The notes: generated from the sequence alone by a model not told the origin. A stretch of 64,000 nucleotides of DNA from Cohnella kolymensis (GCF_000829465.1 NZ_JXAL01000016.1:1-64000); one strand, 5' to 3'. Positions 44,987 through 53,953 are shown, counted from the stretch's first letter. A program made the numbers and translations.

Positions 44987-46005
44987 ATGAAATCCAAAAA
45001 GGTCTTAGCATTACTTACAGCAATTCTGCTGATCGCTCTGCCTTTCTTGTTTCAAGGTCTGGGCAGCGGGGATTTTTTGATGCGGATTGCCGTCATGATC
45101 GGTATTTATATCATTTTGACGCTAAGCTTGAATATAATCGTCGCTACGCCGGGCAGTTTGCTCTGGGACACGCCGCCTTTTACGGGATAGGCGCTTATAC
45201 CGCCGCAATTCTAATGGTAAATTACGAACTTTCCTTTTGGCTGGCGCTGCCTGCAGCGGCTATCGTCAGCGGTTTCTTCGGTTTCCTGCTCGGAACTCCC
45301 GTGATGCGTCTCAAAGGTGATTATCTCGGGATCGTAACTCTCGGATTCGGGGAAATCGTACGTCTGATCTTCGTCAATTGGATTGATCTTACAAACGGGC
45401 CTATGGGCATTCCTGCGATACCCTCACCTTCAGTCGGCGGATATACGCTGACTTCGAATAGTGATTTTTATTATCTCGTCCTTGTCATCACAGTCGTAAG
45501 TGTATTTATTATCCGCCGAATCGTTCAGTCCGGCTTCGGCCTGAATTTGCTTACCGTCCGCGAGGATGAAATCGCGGCTGAATCGATTGGGATTCGTCCG
45601 ACCCGATACAAGTTATTGGCCTTCACCATCGGGGCACTGTTTGCCGGCGTTGCAGGTGCGCTGTTCGCGGTCACTGCGATGTTCGTCAGCCCTGACTCAT
45701 TCCAATACGTAGAGTCGGTGAACATTCTGGCGATGGTGGTTTTGGGTGGGACAGGAAGTATTGCAGGTTCGGTCTTAGGTGCCACTATCCTTACGGTAGC
45801 TCCGGAGATTCTACGATTTATCAGCGATTACCGGATGATCCTGCTTGGTCTAGTTATCGTCCTTATGATGGTATATAAACCGTCAGGTTTCTGGGGTGAA
45901 AGCAAACGGAAACGGAATTTCTTCGGTAAGACGGGAGGTTATCAAGATGGAAATCTTACGGCTGGAGGGAGTTACGGTCAAGTTCGGGGGACTGGTCGCG
46001 GTTAA
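44987..46005 (+). pseudogene. Branched-chain-type ABC permease LivM (island; one-base frameshift)
   Basis: The first frame (44987-45190) gives the N-terminal helices to TLSLNIIVATPG; the other frame carries YAGQFALGHAAFYGIGAYTAAILMV and everything after it, including GDYLGIVTLGFGEIVRLI, REDEIAAESIGIRPTRYKL and VLGGTGSIAGSVLGA. Restoring one G near 45142 gives NIIVGYAGQFALGHAAFYG, exactly the family motif. The frame then reads through the livG start to 46005, a 59-base overlap. About 340 residues when repaired. Confidence 0.88.
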
Positions 46006-46711
46006 CAAAGTTGACCTTCACATGGATCAAGGCGAAATTCTTGCTTTGATCGGTCCGAACGGCGCCGGTAAAACGACCTTATTCAATCTCTTAACCGGTA
46101 TCTATTCCCCGACCTCGGGTACTGTTTTCTATAAGCAGCAGCCGGTCAATAAGCTGAAGCCATACGAACGTGTGGATCTAGGCATTGCCCGAACGTTCCA
46201 GAACATACGTCTCATTAAAAATATGACGGTTCTAGAGAACGTTTTGGTGGCTCATAAAGGCTGCAATTCTGAGTCGGTATGGCGGTCCATGTTTTTAACG
46301 AGCAAAACCAAACAACAGCGTCAAAACGTTGTGGCTGATTGCATGGAAGTATTGAAGATCGTCGGGTTGGATTCTAAAATCGATGAGCTAGCCGGAAATC
46401 TTCCTTACGGGGAACAAAGGCTGCTGGAAATCGCCCGCGCTATGGCGACGAAATGCCGGTTGCTCTTGCTGGATGAGCCGGCAGCCGGTATGAATTCACA
46501 AGAAAAAAAGCAGTTGGTTGACGTCATTCGCAACCTGTCAAAAACATACAACGTTGAAATTTTGATCATCGAGCATGACATAAGGATGGTCATGAGCATT
46601 GCCGACCGGGTCGTCGTCTTAGAGCATGGCGAGAAAATCGCTGAGGGTATCGGCCCGGAAGTACAGAACAATCCAAAAGTCATCAAAGCCTACTTAGGGG
46701 AGGACATATAG
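45947..46711 (+). CDS. Branched-chain-type ABC ATPase LivG (island)
   Basis: 254 residues; Walker A GPNGAGKT, LivG insertion IARTFQNIRLIKNMTVLENVLVA, signature LPYGEQRLLEIARAMA and Walker B LLLLDEPAAGMNS. ATG 45947 follows GGGAGG; the frame open from 45896 has no ribosome site. The stop is 2 bases before the ureohydrolase start, which places that enzyme firmly inside the transporter operon. Confidence 0.92.
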   Translation: MEILRLEGVTVKFGGLVAVNKVDLHMDQGEILALIGPNGAGKTTLFNLLTGIYSPTSGTVFYKQQPVNKLKPYERVDLGIARTFQNIRLIKNMTVLENVLVAHKGCNSESVWRSMFLTSKTKQQRQNVVADCMEVLKIVGLDSKIDELAGNLPYGEQRLLEIARAMATKCRLLLLDEPAAGMNSQEKKQLVDVIRNLSKTYNVEILIIEHDIRMVMSIADRVVVLEHGEKIAEGIGPEVQNNPKVIKAYLGEDI

Positions 46712-46713
46712 TC

Positions 46714-47694
46714 ATGAGCAGCAAAAACATCTACGGTAACACACCTTGTTTCCTGGGAGCCAAAAACATCAGCGCAGATAAAAACACCGAGGGCCTGGAC
46801 GTAGCGGTATACGGCGTACCGTGGGAAGGTGCTGTTACTTGGGGTGATTATACGGGTTGCGAATTGGGTCCTAAGGTCATGCGTCTTGTAAGTGCGAGAT
46901 ATACCGGTTACCTGCCGGAAATCGACCATTTGGACGTATTTGAACATATGAAGCTGGGTGATATGGGTGACGTCGATATCGTCCCTGCGGATGTAGAAGA
47001 GACGATGCGACGCATTGAGAACTTCGCTTCCGAGGTGTGGGATTCTGGTAAGTTTGCAGTAGCCCTGGGTGGAGATCACGGAATTACGTTTCCGATTGTG
47101 AAAGCCTTGGCACAAAAGACGGACGGCGAAGTGGGAATCATTCACTTGGACACGCATTACGACAACAAACCGAACTTCGCCGGTGATAAATTCGCCCGCT
47201 GCTCGCCGTTTGCCCGCTTGTACGAGCAAGAAGGTGTGAGAAGTGAGTCCATCGTTCACGCAGGGATCCACGGCCCAAGAAACCATCCGGACAACGGCCG
47301 ATTGGCCAACTCCGTAGGCGCCACAACGATCACCGTTCGAGATATCCGCAAGAACGGCAACCTTCAGGCGCTCGCTAAACAAATGCACGACATTGCAAGC
47401 AAAGGCACGAAAGCTGTATACCTCAGCATTTGTTCCGACGTCATGGACTATGCCTTCAACCCGGGTGGACCTGCTGACGGCAACGGTTTAAGCTCCTATG
47501 AACTTCTCGAATTGGTCTATGAAATTTGTAAGCTGGGCGTGGCGGGAATGGACTTCGTGGAGATTTATCCGCAGCACGACGCGAACAAATTCTCCGCTCA
47601 TATCGCTTCGACCATTGTGCTTTATGCTTTAGCAGGTGTCATCCATCATCGCGAGAATGCAAGGATGGGAGAAAAGGAATATGTTAAAAATTGA
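46714..47694 (+). CDS. Ureohydrolase (agmatinase/arginase) family protein
   Basis: 326-residue member of the binuclear Mn/Ni ureohydrolase fold, whose enzymes hydrolyse guanidino groups (arginine, agmatine, guanidinobutyrate, guanidine) or formimino groups. Metal motifs seen: GGDHG (Asp121, His122), DTHYD (Asp146, His148, Asp150) and a late motif reading SICSDVMD where the family has SxDxDxxD, so the first Asp is replaced by Cys240 while Asp242 is kept. The following DP is DY. This departure makes plain agmatinase activity uncertain. Inserted between livG and livF, so it belongs to the importer operon; GGGGAGG lies before the ATG. Confidence 0.8.
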   Translation: MSSKNIYGNTPCFLGAKNISADKNTEGLDVAVYGVPWEGAVTWGDYTGCELGPKVMRLVSARYTGYLPEIDHLDVFEHMKLGDMGDVDIVPADVEETMRRIENFASEVWDSGKFAVALGGDHGITFPIVKALAQKTDGEVGIIHLDTHYDNKPNFAGDKFARCSPFARLYEQEGVRSESIVHAGIHGPRNHPDNGRLANSVGATTITVRDIRKNGNLQALAKQMHDIASKGTKAVYLSICSDVMDYAFNPGGPADGNGLSSYELLELVYEICKLGVAGMDFVEIYPQHDANKFSAHIASTIVLYALAGVIHHRENARMGEKEYVKN

Positions 47695-48388
47695 GGGATT
47701 AACGATCCATTATGGCGTTATCCCGGCGGTAAAAGAATTAAATATTGATATCCCGCAAGGAAAGGTGGTCTGTCTGATCGGAACCAATGGTTCCGGCAAG
47801 ACGACTACCCTTCGGGGGATTTCCGGGATTATTAAGCCCAAATCAGGCCGCATATTGTTCGAAGGAAAAGACTTGAGCAGGCTCGATTCTCACGAAATCG
47901 TTCGAATGGGAATATCTCAAGTTCCGGAAGGGCGCGGAGTATTCGCCGACCTGACGGTGCTGGAGAACCTGAAGCTCGGCGCCTTTATCCGCAAGGATAA
48001 GCAGGCGATTAATAAAGATTTGGAAGAGGTTTTCGCTCTTTTTCCACGATTAAATGAACGTAAACACCAGCAATCAGGTACACTAAGCGGCGGTGAACAG
48101 CAGATGCTGGCGATGGGGCGCGCGCTAATGGCAAGGCCTAAGTTATTGCTGCTTGATGAACCCTCGATGGGGCTCGCTCCGATTATCGTAAAGGAAATCT
48201 TTAAAATCATCAAAAGAATTAACGATGAAGGGACCACCGTCCTGCTTGTAGAGCAAAACGCCAATATGGCTCTGTCGGTAGCGCATCACGGCTATGTGTT
48301 GGAAACCGGAGAGATTGTCGCGCAAGGAACTGCCGATGAACTGCAGAATAATGATATGATCCGTAGAATTTATCTAGGAATCCACTAA
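47681..48388 (+). CDS. Branched-chain-type ABC ATPase LivF (island)
   Basis: 235 residues; Walker A GTNGSGKT, signature LSGGEQQMLAMGRALM, Walker B LLLLDEPSMGLAP and LLVEQN. ATG 47681 with AAAAGGA just upstream; it overlaps the ureohydrolase 3' end by 14 bases, so the two are translationally coupled. Completes the second HAAT importer in the window. Confidence 0.92.
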   Translation: MLKIEGLTIHYGVIPAVKELNIDIPQGKVVCLIGTNGSGKTTTLRGISGIIKPKSGRILFEGKDLSRLDSHEIVRMGISQVPEGRGVFADLTVLENLKLGAFIRKDKQAINKDLEEVFALFPRLNERKHQQSGTLSGGEQQMLAMGRALMARPKLLLLDEPSMGLAPIIVKEIFKIIKRINDEGTTVLLVEQNANMALSVAHHGYVLETGEIVAQGTADELQNNDMIRRIYLGIH

Positions 48389-48400
48389 GGAGGTATTGCT

Positions 48401-48919
48401 ATGGAACCGAAGGAGAAGCTTGAGCCGGTCTCGACGCATGCCATAATGGCGAAGCTCTTTGCTCATGTAGCCAAAGCAGTGGTGGACCGCTTCGGAGAAG
48501 AAGGCAGGGCAGCAGTGAAGGAGGGTGTACGGACATTTGGCGAAGAACGCGGACGAGACATCGCCCGGCGTGCAGCCCTTGTCGGTGAGCCGAATGGGAT
48601 CGAAAACTACTTGCCCAACTATGATCTGGGTCGTTCTGATCTATTCGAATACGAAACTCTGATACATCCAAAAGAAATCGAACAAACGTTCACCAAGTGT
48701 GCTTTTGCGGAGCAATGGAAGAAAGACGGCATGGAAGACGTCGGAATCATGTACTGCGAGATGATCGATCCTGCAATTGCCCGGGGCTTTAACCCCAATT
48801 TTGAGGTTATTCACGATCAATACATCCTCAAAGAGGGTACATGTCATTTCCGGTTTCAAATGAAAGATGATAAAGAAGAAAATAAGGAAGAAACTAAAAA
48901 AGAAAACAAGCAAAAATGA
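48401..48919 (+). CDS. L-2-amino-thiazoline-4-carboxylate (ATC) hydrolase family protein
   Basis: 172-residue soluble protein. The helical N-terminal half (FGEEGRAAVKEGVRTFGEERGRDIARRA) and the KCAFAEQWKKDGMEDVG...YCEMIDPAIARGFNPNFE block with a late CHFRF strand match the ATC-hydrolase family. The founding enzyme opens the thiazoline ring of ATC to N-carbamoyl-L-cysteine, which a carbamoylase then cuts to cysteine; the next gene here is a carbamoylase-type enzyme, which supports a related two-step route. Many family members are uncharacterised, so the substrate may be another cyclic amidine. The last 20 residues are a Lys/Glu tail. AAGGAGG precedes the ATG. Confidence 0.78.
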   Translation: MEPKEKLEPVSTHAIMAKLFAHVAKAVVDRFGEEGRAAVKEGVRTFGEERGRDIARRAALVGEPNGIENYLPNYDLGRSDLFEYETLIHPKEIEQTFTKCAFAEQWKKDGMEDVGIMYCEMIDPAIARGFNPNFEVIHDQYILKEGTCHFRFQMKDDKEENKEETKKENKQK

Positions 48920-48942
48920 GAGGCGTTCGCCTCTTATTTTTC
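48918..48942 (+). terminator. Small hairpin terminator inside the operon
   Basis: AGAGGCG (48919-48925) and CGCCTCT (48928-48934) form a tight stem, followed by TATTTTTCT. It would lower expression of the two last genes relative to the transporter genes. Confidence 0.6.
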
Positions 48943-48954
48943 TAGGGAAAAGCG

Positions 48955-50203
48955 GTGAGTGAGATGGCGGTTCAAGGATCGCGGCTGTGGCAGCGGATAA
49001 TGCGGCTTGCGCAGATTGGCGCGCAGGAGAGCGGTGGGATCAGCCGGCTATCGTTTACCTCTGAAGAGAGAAAAGCGAAAGACTTGACAGCTGAATATAT
49101 GAAGGAAGCAGGACTTGAGGTTCGAGAAGATGCCGCGGGTAATCTAATCGGGCGTAAAGAGTGGAACAACTCACAGTTATCGCCGATTGTCATTGGTTCT
49201 CACATCGACACGGTGGTGCAGGGCGGTAAGTTTGACGGCGCTCTCGGCGTGCTTGCCGGCATTGAAGCGGTTCAGTCGATCGTCGAGCAAGGACTGACGC
49301 TGAAACACCCGGTTGAAGTTGTGGCATTCACAGATGAAGAAGGTGCCCGATTTGGGTTTGGGATGATCGGAAGCAGAGCAATGGCGGGAACGCTTAACGA
49401 AGAGGATCTGAGCTGCAGGGATTCGGAAGGGGTATCCATCAGAGAAGCGATGCTTGCCGCCGGCCTCGAGCCGGCCTTAATCGCTGGCGCCAAGGCACCC
49501 GGAATTCATGCCTATTTGGAGCTGCATATCGAACAAGGCCAGGTGCTGGAGTCAGCGTCTTTACCGGCGGGCATTGTGACTGGAATCGCGGGTCCACTCT
49601 GGATGAAGGTCAAATTAAAGGGCCAAGCGGGGCACGCGGGCGCTGCTCCGATGCGGTTTCGCAAGGATGCACTAGCCGCGGCGGCGGCAGTAATCGTCCG
49701 TATTGAGGACATTGCTCGATCTTATCCCGTTGCAGTGGCTACGGTCGGCAAGCTTCAGTTGCTTCCCGGGGGGATTAATATTATTCCTTCTGATGTAGAG
49801 TTCTCCATAGACTTAAGGGATATTGATGCGAATATACGTGACGAAGCGGAGGCAAAGATTCGCGCCGCCATTGCTGAAATCTGTGTGCCAAGGGGAATAA
49901 CCTGGGAGTTGGAAGACTTTCAGAGGGTTCCCCCTGTTCCTTGCTCGAAACAGGTGCAATCTATCGTTGCGAAGGCCTGCGTCTTGGCCGGCATCGAACC
50001 TCTGTATTTGCCCAGCGGTGCAGGACATGATGCCATGCAGTTCCGGGAAGTTTGCCCGATCGGCATGATTTTTGTCCGTTCCGAGCTAGGGATCAGCCAC
50101 AATCCTAAAGAGTGGAGCAGTTTTTGAGGATTGTGAAAAAGGTGCGCAACTTTTGTATCATACTGTATTGCTTCTGGATCAAGAGTATCAGATCGATCAA
50201 TAA
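48955..50203 (+). pseudogene. N-carbamoyl-L-amino acid hydrolase / allantoate amidohydrolase family (M20; frameshift near 3' end)
   Basis: Zinc M20 enzyme that removes the carbamoyl group of N-carbamoyl amino acids, or acts on ureidoglycine-type or allantoate substrates. Motifs: GSHIDTV, KFDGALGVLAG, TDEEGARFGFGMIGSRA, ELHIEQGQVLE, GHAGAAPMRFRKD, SGAGHDAM and GISHNPKEWS. The frame stops at 50127 after EWSSF; deleting one T from the TTTTT at 50121-50125 continues as EDCEKGAQLLYHTVLLL to TAA 50201-50203, a normal C-terminus, about 415 residues. GTG 48955 or ATG 48964 may be the start. It follows the ATC-hydrolase gene, as expected for a ring-opening plus decarbamoylation pair. Confidence 0.85.
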
Positions 50204-50214
50204 GGGGAGTAGTC

Positions 50215-50803
50215 GTGCGTCATCTGTTGTCTTTTGTGTTCTTTATGGCTGGACTGTTCACCATTGCCGTGGGCAGTGTCTGCATGATCATGGCGGGAAT
50301 AGGCCTGCCGCCGTGGGACGTGCTGCATACCGGTTTGACGAAAACCTGGGGCCTGACCTTCGGGATCTGGTCGCAAATCAGGTACCGTATTGAACATGTT
50401 TTTTATTGGTTATTGGATTGATCGGCTCATGGAATGGGAGTGGATTCCGCACTTTGCATCCTTCCCTGTATCGCTCACCCAATTTATGCTTGGGGTTGCG
50501 TTGACCGGCTGCGGAATCGGCATGTATCTGTCAATCGGCTGGGGCGCCGGTCCGCGGGACGGCTTTACGCTTGCTTTTGCCGCCTTGTTCCGCGCTCGAT
50601 TCGGAGTCATTCGCACGATAATAGAACTCTCAGTTTTGGGAGCAGGCGTATGGCTTGGAGGACCTGTGTTTATAGGTACAATCCTGTTTTCCGTAACGAT
50701 CGGGTATTTTTGCGATATTTTTTATTTCATTTTGGAAAAAAAACTCATGACCGCGTTTACACCAGATTCGGCCGGATCAAAAAAAATGGATGTCGAGCTG
50801 TAA
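50215..50803 (+). pseudogene. YczE/YitT-like integral membrane protein (frameshift)
   Basis: Membrane protein with about five hydrophobic helices. The first frame gives LLSFVFFMAGLFTIAVGSVCMIMAGIGLPPWDVLHTGL...GLTFGIWSQI; the second resumes as NMFFIGYWIDRLMEWEW, MLGVALTGCGIGMYLSIGWGAGPRDGFTLAF and IGTILFSVTIGYFCDIFYFIL. The join near 50380 needs one extra or two missing bases. The GxGxPPWDV and GAGPRDGF repeats are typical of the YczE family (unknown function, often beside transporters). GTG start after AGGGGAG, 11 bases past the carbamoylase stop; last gene of the operon. Confidence 0.75.
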
Positions 50804-50822
50804 AAGCTCGCATCCATTTTTA
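50783..50822. terminator. Bidirectional terminator between the yczE-like gene and proC
   Basis: AAAATGGATG pairs with CATCCATTTT and an inner CGAGCT/AGCTCG stem extends the hairpin around TGTAAA. The two genes converge here. Confidence 0.9.
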
Positions 50823-50826
50823 TTAT

Positions 50827-51654
50827 TTACGAGAATTTCTTTCCAAGTTCAGCCGCTCTTCTTGCCGCGGCCTGCACGCATAACCGAATCGCATCCTCAA
50901 ACCCTCGGGATTGAAGCACATCCAGACCGGCGAGCGTTGTTCCGCCGGGGGAACAGATTTCCACTCGCAGCTTGGAGGGCTCTTTACCCGATTGAATCAG
51001 CATATTAGCGGCTCCCAGCATCGTGTGCTGCACAAGCTCCGTGGCGAACCTTTCGTCCAAACCGACATCGCGTGCCCCAGCCAGCATGGCCTCTACAAAA
51101 TAATAAAAGAATGCCGGTCCGCTGCCGGAAACAGCTGTTAATGAATCGATCTTCCCCTCCTCCACCTGAAACACCTTTCCGATGGATTCGAAAATCTGCG
51201 AGGCGGTCTCAAAATGTATAGCCTCAGCAGCAGCGCCGCCGCATAAACCTGTTACCGATTGGCCGATGGCCGCCGAGGTATTGGGCATGCTGCGAATCAC
51301 GGGCGCATCATGCCCGAGTAGAGCAGAGATACGGTCAGTGGTCACACCTGCGGCTACAGAGATAATTAACTGTCCGCTATGCGTGAATGCCCGGATTTCT
51401 TCCAGCGTAGCTGCAGTGTCCTTAGGCTTCATGGCAAGCATCAATATATCCGCGTGTTTTATGAATTCGGATTTTCGCGAGGCATCAGCCTGTACTCCAT
51501 ACTTTTGGCTCAATTCGTGCAACCGGCTTTCATTTGAACGGTTAGTAACCGAGAGAAACTCAGAATTCACTACGCCTTTTCTAATTAAACCGGATAAAAT
51601 GGCTTCTGCCATCGCTCCAGCGCCAATGAAGCAAATTCTCTTGTTGATCAACAT
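50827..51654 (-). CDS. proC: Pyrroline-5-carboxylate reductase ProC
   Basis: Last step of proline synthesis. N-terminal Rossmann motif FIGAGAMAEAILSGLI, AMKPKD, SVAAGVTTD, VIRSMPNTSAAIGQSVTGLCGG and the C-terminal SGSGPAFFYYFVEAM...GARDVGL and CSPGGTTLAGLDVL blocks are diagnostic; 275 residues. ATG with AAGGGG about 10 bases upstream. Monocistronic and probably unrelated to the operon it converges on, although it lies inside the tRNA-Leu-flanked segment. Confidence 0.95.
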   Translation of the reverse strand: MLINKRICFIGAGAMAEAILSGLIRKGVVNSEFLSVTNRSNESRLHELSQKYGVQADASRKSEFIKHADILMLAMKPKDTAATLEEIRAFTHSGQLIISVAAGVTTDRISALLGHDAPVIRSMPNTSAAIGQSVTGLCGGAAAEAIHFETASQIFESIGKVFQVEEGKIDSLTAVSGSGPAFFYYFVEAMLAGARDVGLDERFATELVQHTMLGAANMLIQSGKEPSKLRVEICSPGGTTLAGLDVLQSRGFEDAIRLCVQAAARRAAELGKKFS

Positions 51655-52343
51655 ATGCCGTTTAACCCCTTTGCAATTTGTAAACCCATTATACCAGAGT
51701 CATATTTATTTTGATGACACTCTGCAAATCGGAATTAATATCCATTGAGGTTTACGACAGGTATGCGGTTACTATTAAAGCCAGTGATTAATAACTTGCC
51801 ATGATGTCCTGGAAAAGAAAAACAAGCTTCAATTTCAGCAGATCATTGTAGTCCTTTAAATCGACCTGTCATTTCCACAAATCGATGCATTTTGTCGCGT
51901 GGAATCTACTGGAATAGGTAAGCGTTGTTTCTGCCGGGAATAATTACACTAACTTTAATCGTATCTACGATTTCTGCATCAACGTCTTTCTCCATCTCCA
52001 TATGATTTCCTTATCTCCCCGATGGGGACAGTTTGGGAACAAATGGGGACATATAAGATCCAACTCAATCCCAATCAATCGCAAAGACGCCATGGAAAAA
52101 GCGCACTGTATCAGCATTCTTCGTATACAAACCCACCAGAAAAGACACTGTCACCCAGCTTGAGGGGCTGGCGGGAGCAATCTCGTGGAGGTTCGAGTCC
52201 TCTCGACCGCACCATACTTGAGGGGACATTAAGGACACCGATACGGCCAGTTTGTCGCTTGCCATTTGTATGCATAAGATACGCCTTTCGTGGGTGACGA
52301 CCATAGAGTAAAGAAACCACCGAAATCTTGAAGGTGGTTGCTT
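51655..52343. other. Intergenic region with the right-hand tRNA-Leu repeat; otherwise no clear gene
   Basis: Apart from the repeat at 52155-52219, nothing is convincing. On the minus strand a 31-codon frame (52001-51906) starts MEMEKDVDAEIVDTIKVSV, ends in TAG and stays open beyond it, and may be a gene remnant. GGGGACA occurs three times (about 52024, 52045 and 52222), close to the repeat, without known meaning. Confidence 0.5.
52155..52219 (+). repeat. Right copy of 65-bp tRNA-Leu 3'-end repeat (putative att site)
   Basis: Identical to 39207-39271. It starts inside the anticodon arm, contains the variable arm, T arm, acceptor 3' strand, CCA and five more bases, and lacks the tRNA 5' part, so it cannot make a tRNA. 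This marks the right border of a possible 12.9-kb integrated segment. Confidence 0.75.
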
Positions 52344-52955
52344 TTACTGATTCAAAATGTAGCGGAATACCATCGTTTCCATGTCATTGAGGATGGACTT
52401 GTACTCCGTTTCCTCGCCACCAAGCATAAAATGAACCGCAAGCCCGTCTCGGACGGACCAGAACAGTTCAGCAGCCGACCTTGCGTCAAGATCTGGCTTA
52501 AATTCCCCGCTGCGTTTGCCTTCCTCAATGATACCTTGGATCAATGACAACGCTTTGCTCATCTGTACGGATAATAAATTTGTTAATTCTGGTTGGCGTC
52601 CGGCGTAGATTGTAAATTCCATTTGAAAAGGCAGCCACTTGCGCAGTTCATCAAGCGATTGCCTGTAAAACTTTGCAAACAAATGACGAAGCTTATCCGC
52701 CGCGCTTGGTATCTCTTGAAACTGCTCGGTGAGTGTTTCCACCATGCCGTTCATTCGGGTGTCAGCCATTTGTATATACATTTCTTCTTTGCTGGAGAAG
52801 TAATTATAAATCAAACCTTTGCTCATTCCCAGATGGCGTACGATATCGTCAATGGTTGTAGCCTGGTAGCCCTTTTCAGTAAAGCAATGTAAGGCCCCCT
52901 CCAAAATAACGGCTCTTTTCTCTTCCTTATATGCATTGGAAACTTTAGGTGACAT
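52344..52955 (-). CDS. TetR-family transcriptional regulator
   Basis: 203 residues; N-terminal HTH (ILEGALHCFTEKGYQATTIDDIVRHLGMSKGLIYNYFSSKEEMYIQM is a textbook TetR domain) and a helical ligand domain. ATG after GAGGAGAG. The promoter region contains AAACTGA-N4-TCAGTTT, a good operator, and the same core recurs at 58819. It resembles efflux-controlling regulators such as YfiR of Bacillus, but no intact transporter is next to it. Confidence 0.9.
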   Translation of the reverse strand: MSPKVSNAYKEEKRAVILEGALHCFTEKGYQATTIDDIVRHLGMSKGLIYNYFSSKEEMYIQMADTRMNGMVETLTEQFQEIPSAADKLRHLFAKFYRQSLDELRKWLPFQMEFTIYAGRQPELTNLLSVQMSKALSLIQGIIEEGKRSGEFKPDLDARSAAELFWSVRDGLAVHFMLGGEETEYKSILNDMETMVFRYILNQ

Positions 52956-53130
52956 CTCGTTCTCTCCTCAAATCTAGTTACGGCGCACTACTTCAGCAGA
53001 CTATAGAACTGTACCGAATCCAACCGTTTCATCACTTCAGTGATAAATATGATCATCTGCTCAAAGTTTATGAAAACGGATGAACTTAAAATGTACTTGC
53101 AATATCACTATTATTTTATCATAATATATA

Positions 53131-53148
53131 AAACTGAACAGTCAGTTT
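53131..53148. promoter_or_regulatory. TetR operator upstream of tetR
   Basis: AAACTGA (53131-53137) and TCAGTTT (53142-53148) form a perfect inverted repeat with a 4-base spacer, 175 bases upstream of the TetR start codon. An A/T-rich promoter-like stretch lies next to it toward the gene, so autorepression is likely. Confidence 0.65.
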
Positions 53149-53158
53149 AATAAAAAGC

Positions 53159-53239
53159 CTCCAAACTGCACAGCTTAAAGCGGCATTGGAACAGGTACGC
53201 GAACAAGAATTGCTGCGCTTATTGCATCAGAGTATCTGA
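53159..53239 (+). pseudogene. Remnant of a coding sequence (C-terminal tail)
   Basis: One frame reads LQTAQLKAALEQVREQELLR, then LLHQSI and a stop at 53237-53239, with clean coding character but no start. It looks like the end of a helical protein whose body has been lost. The rest of 52956-53446 contains the TetR operator and a weak GCACC/GGTGC hairpin near 53280-53310; I see no other gene. Confidence 0.35.
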
Positions 53240-53446
53240 AAACGCTTTAGAGTAGTATTTTCTACTGGTTTGTGCCAATTGCACCTAGACGCTTACCTCT
53301 CGGTGCTTTTCTTGTTTCTTGTGGGCCGGGTATCCAGGGTGATTGGCTAGTTTCAAAAATAAAAGTTTAACCGTTAAAGCCAAATGTCAATTTAAATCAT
53401 CTAATGATTGATAGCGATTATAGAGATAAAGAAGGTGTCGGTATCG

Positions 53447-53953
53447 ATGAGCGATGAGGAACTAATCCGGAAAGCACAAAAAGGAGACTTTCACAGCTTT
53501 GAAGTGGTCGTAATGAAACTGAAAGACAGGGCCTACCGTATTGCTTATTCCTATTTAAGAAATGAATCCAATAGTATGGATGCAGTTAGCGATGCGGTAG
53601 TAAAAGCGTTGCTGAATATTAAAAAACTAAGGGAACCCAAGTTCTTCTCGACATGGTTCATGCGCATTGTGATCAATGAAAGTAAAATTCAACTCCGAAA
53701 ACGTCAAACGACAATTGACATCGCTGATTCATTATACATACCTGGAACGAAAGATACCTCCGCTGAAGTGATGGATTTGGAGCAGACATTGAGCAATTTA
53801 CCCCCGATTGAGAGACTGATCATACAGATGAAATATTATCTGGGTTATTCTTTCGAGGAAATAGCGGATATGACGGAAATGCCGCTTGGAACGGTTAAAA
53901 CAAAACTTTATACCACTCTGCGCCAATTGCGAGTCAAGCTGGAGGTGAAATAA
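53447..53953 (+). CDS. ECF-type RNA polymerase sigma factor
   Basis: 168-residue sigma-70 family protein: region 2 (FHSFEVVVMKLKDRAYRIAYSYLRNESNSMDAVSDAVVKAL and FFSTWFMRIVINESKIQLRKR) and region 4 (LPPIERLIIQMKYYLGYSFEEIADMTEMPLGTVKTKLYTTLRQLR). ATG 53447 follows AAGAAGGTG. The stop touches the start of the next gene (TAAATG), a DUF4179 membrane protein that is the likely anti-sigma factor. SigV/SigW-like stress or envelope control is probable. Confidence 0.92.
   Translation: MSDEELIRKAQKGDFHSFEVVVMKLKDRAYRIAYSYLRNESNSMDAVSDAVVKALLNIKKLREPKFFSTWFMRIVINESKIQLRKRQTTIDIADSLYIPGTKDTSAEVMDLEQTLSNLPPIERLIIQMKYYLGYSFEEIADMTEMPLGTVKTKLYTTLRQLRVKLEVK

Noticed and set aside
52155-52219. A sixth tRNA gene
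   Set aside because: Only the 3' part of tRNA-Leu is present; the 5' acceptor strand and D arm are missing, so it cannot fold as a tRNA.
52022-52297. A protein-coding gene over the tRNA repeat
   Set aside because: The open frame crosses a tRNA fragment and has no ribosome site or family motif; the GGGGACA motifs around it could not be linked to a known transposon end.
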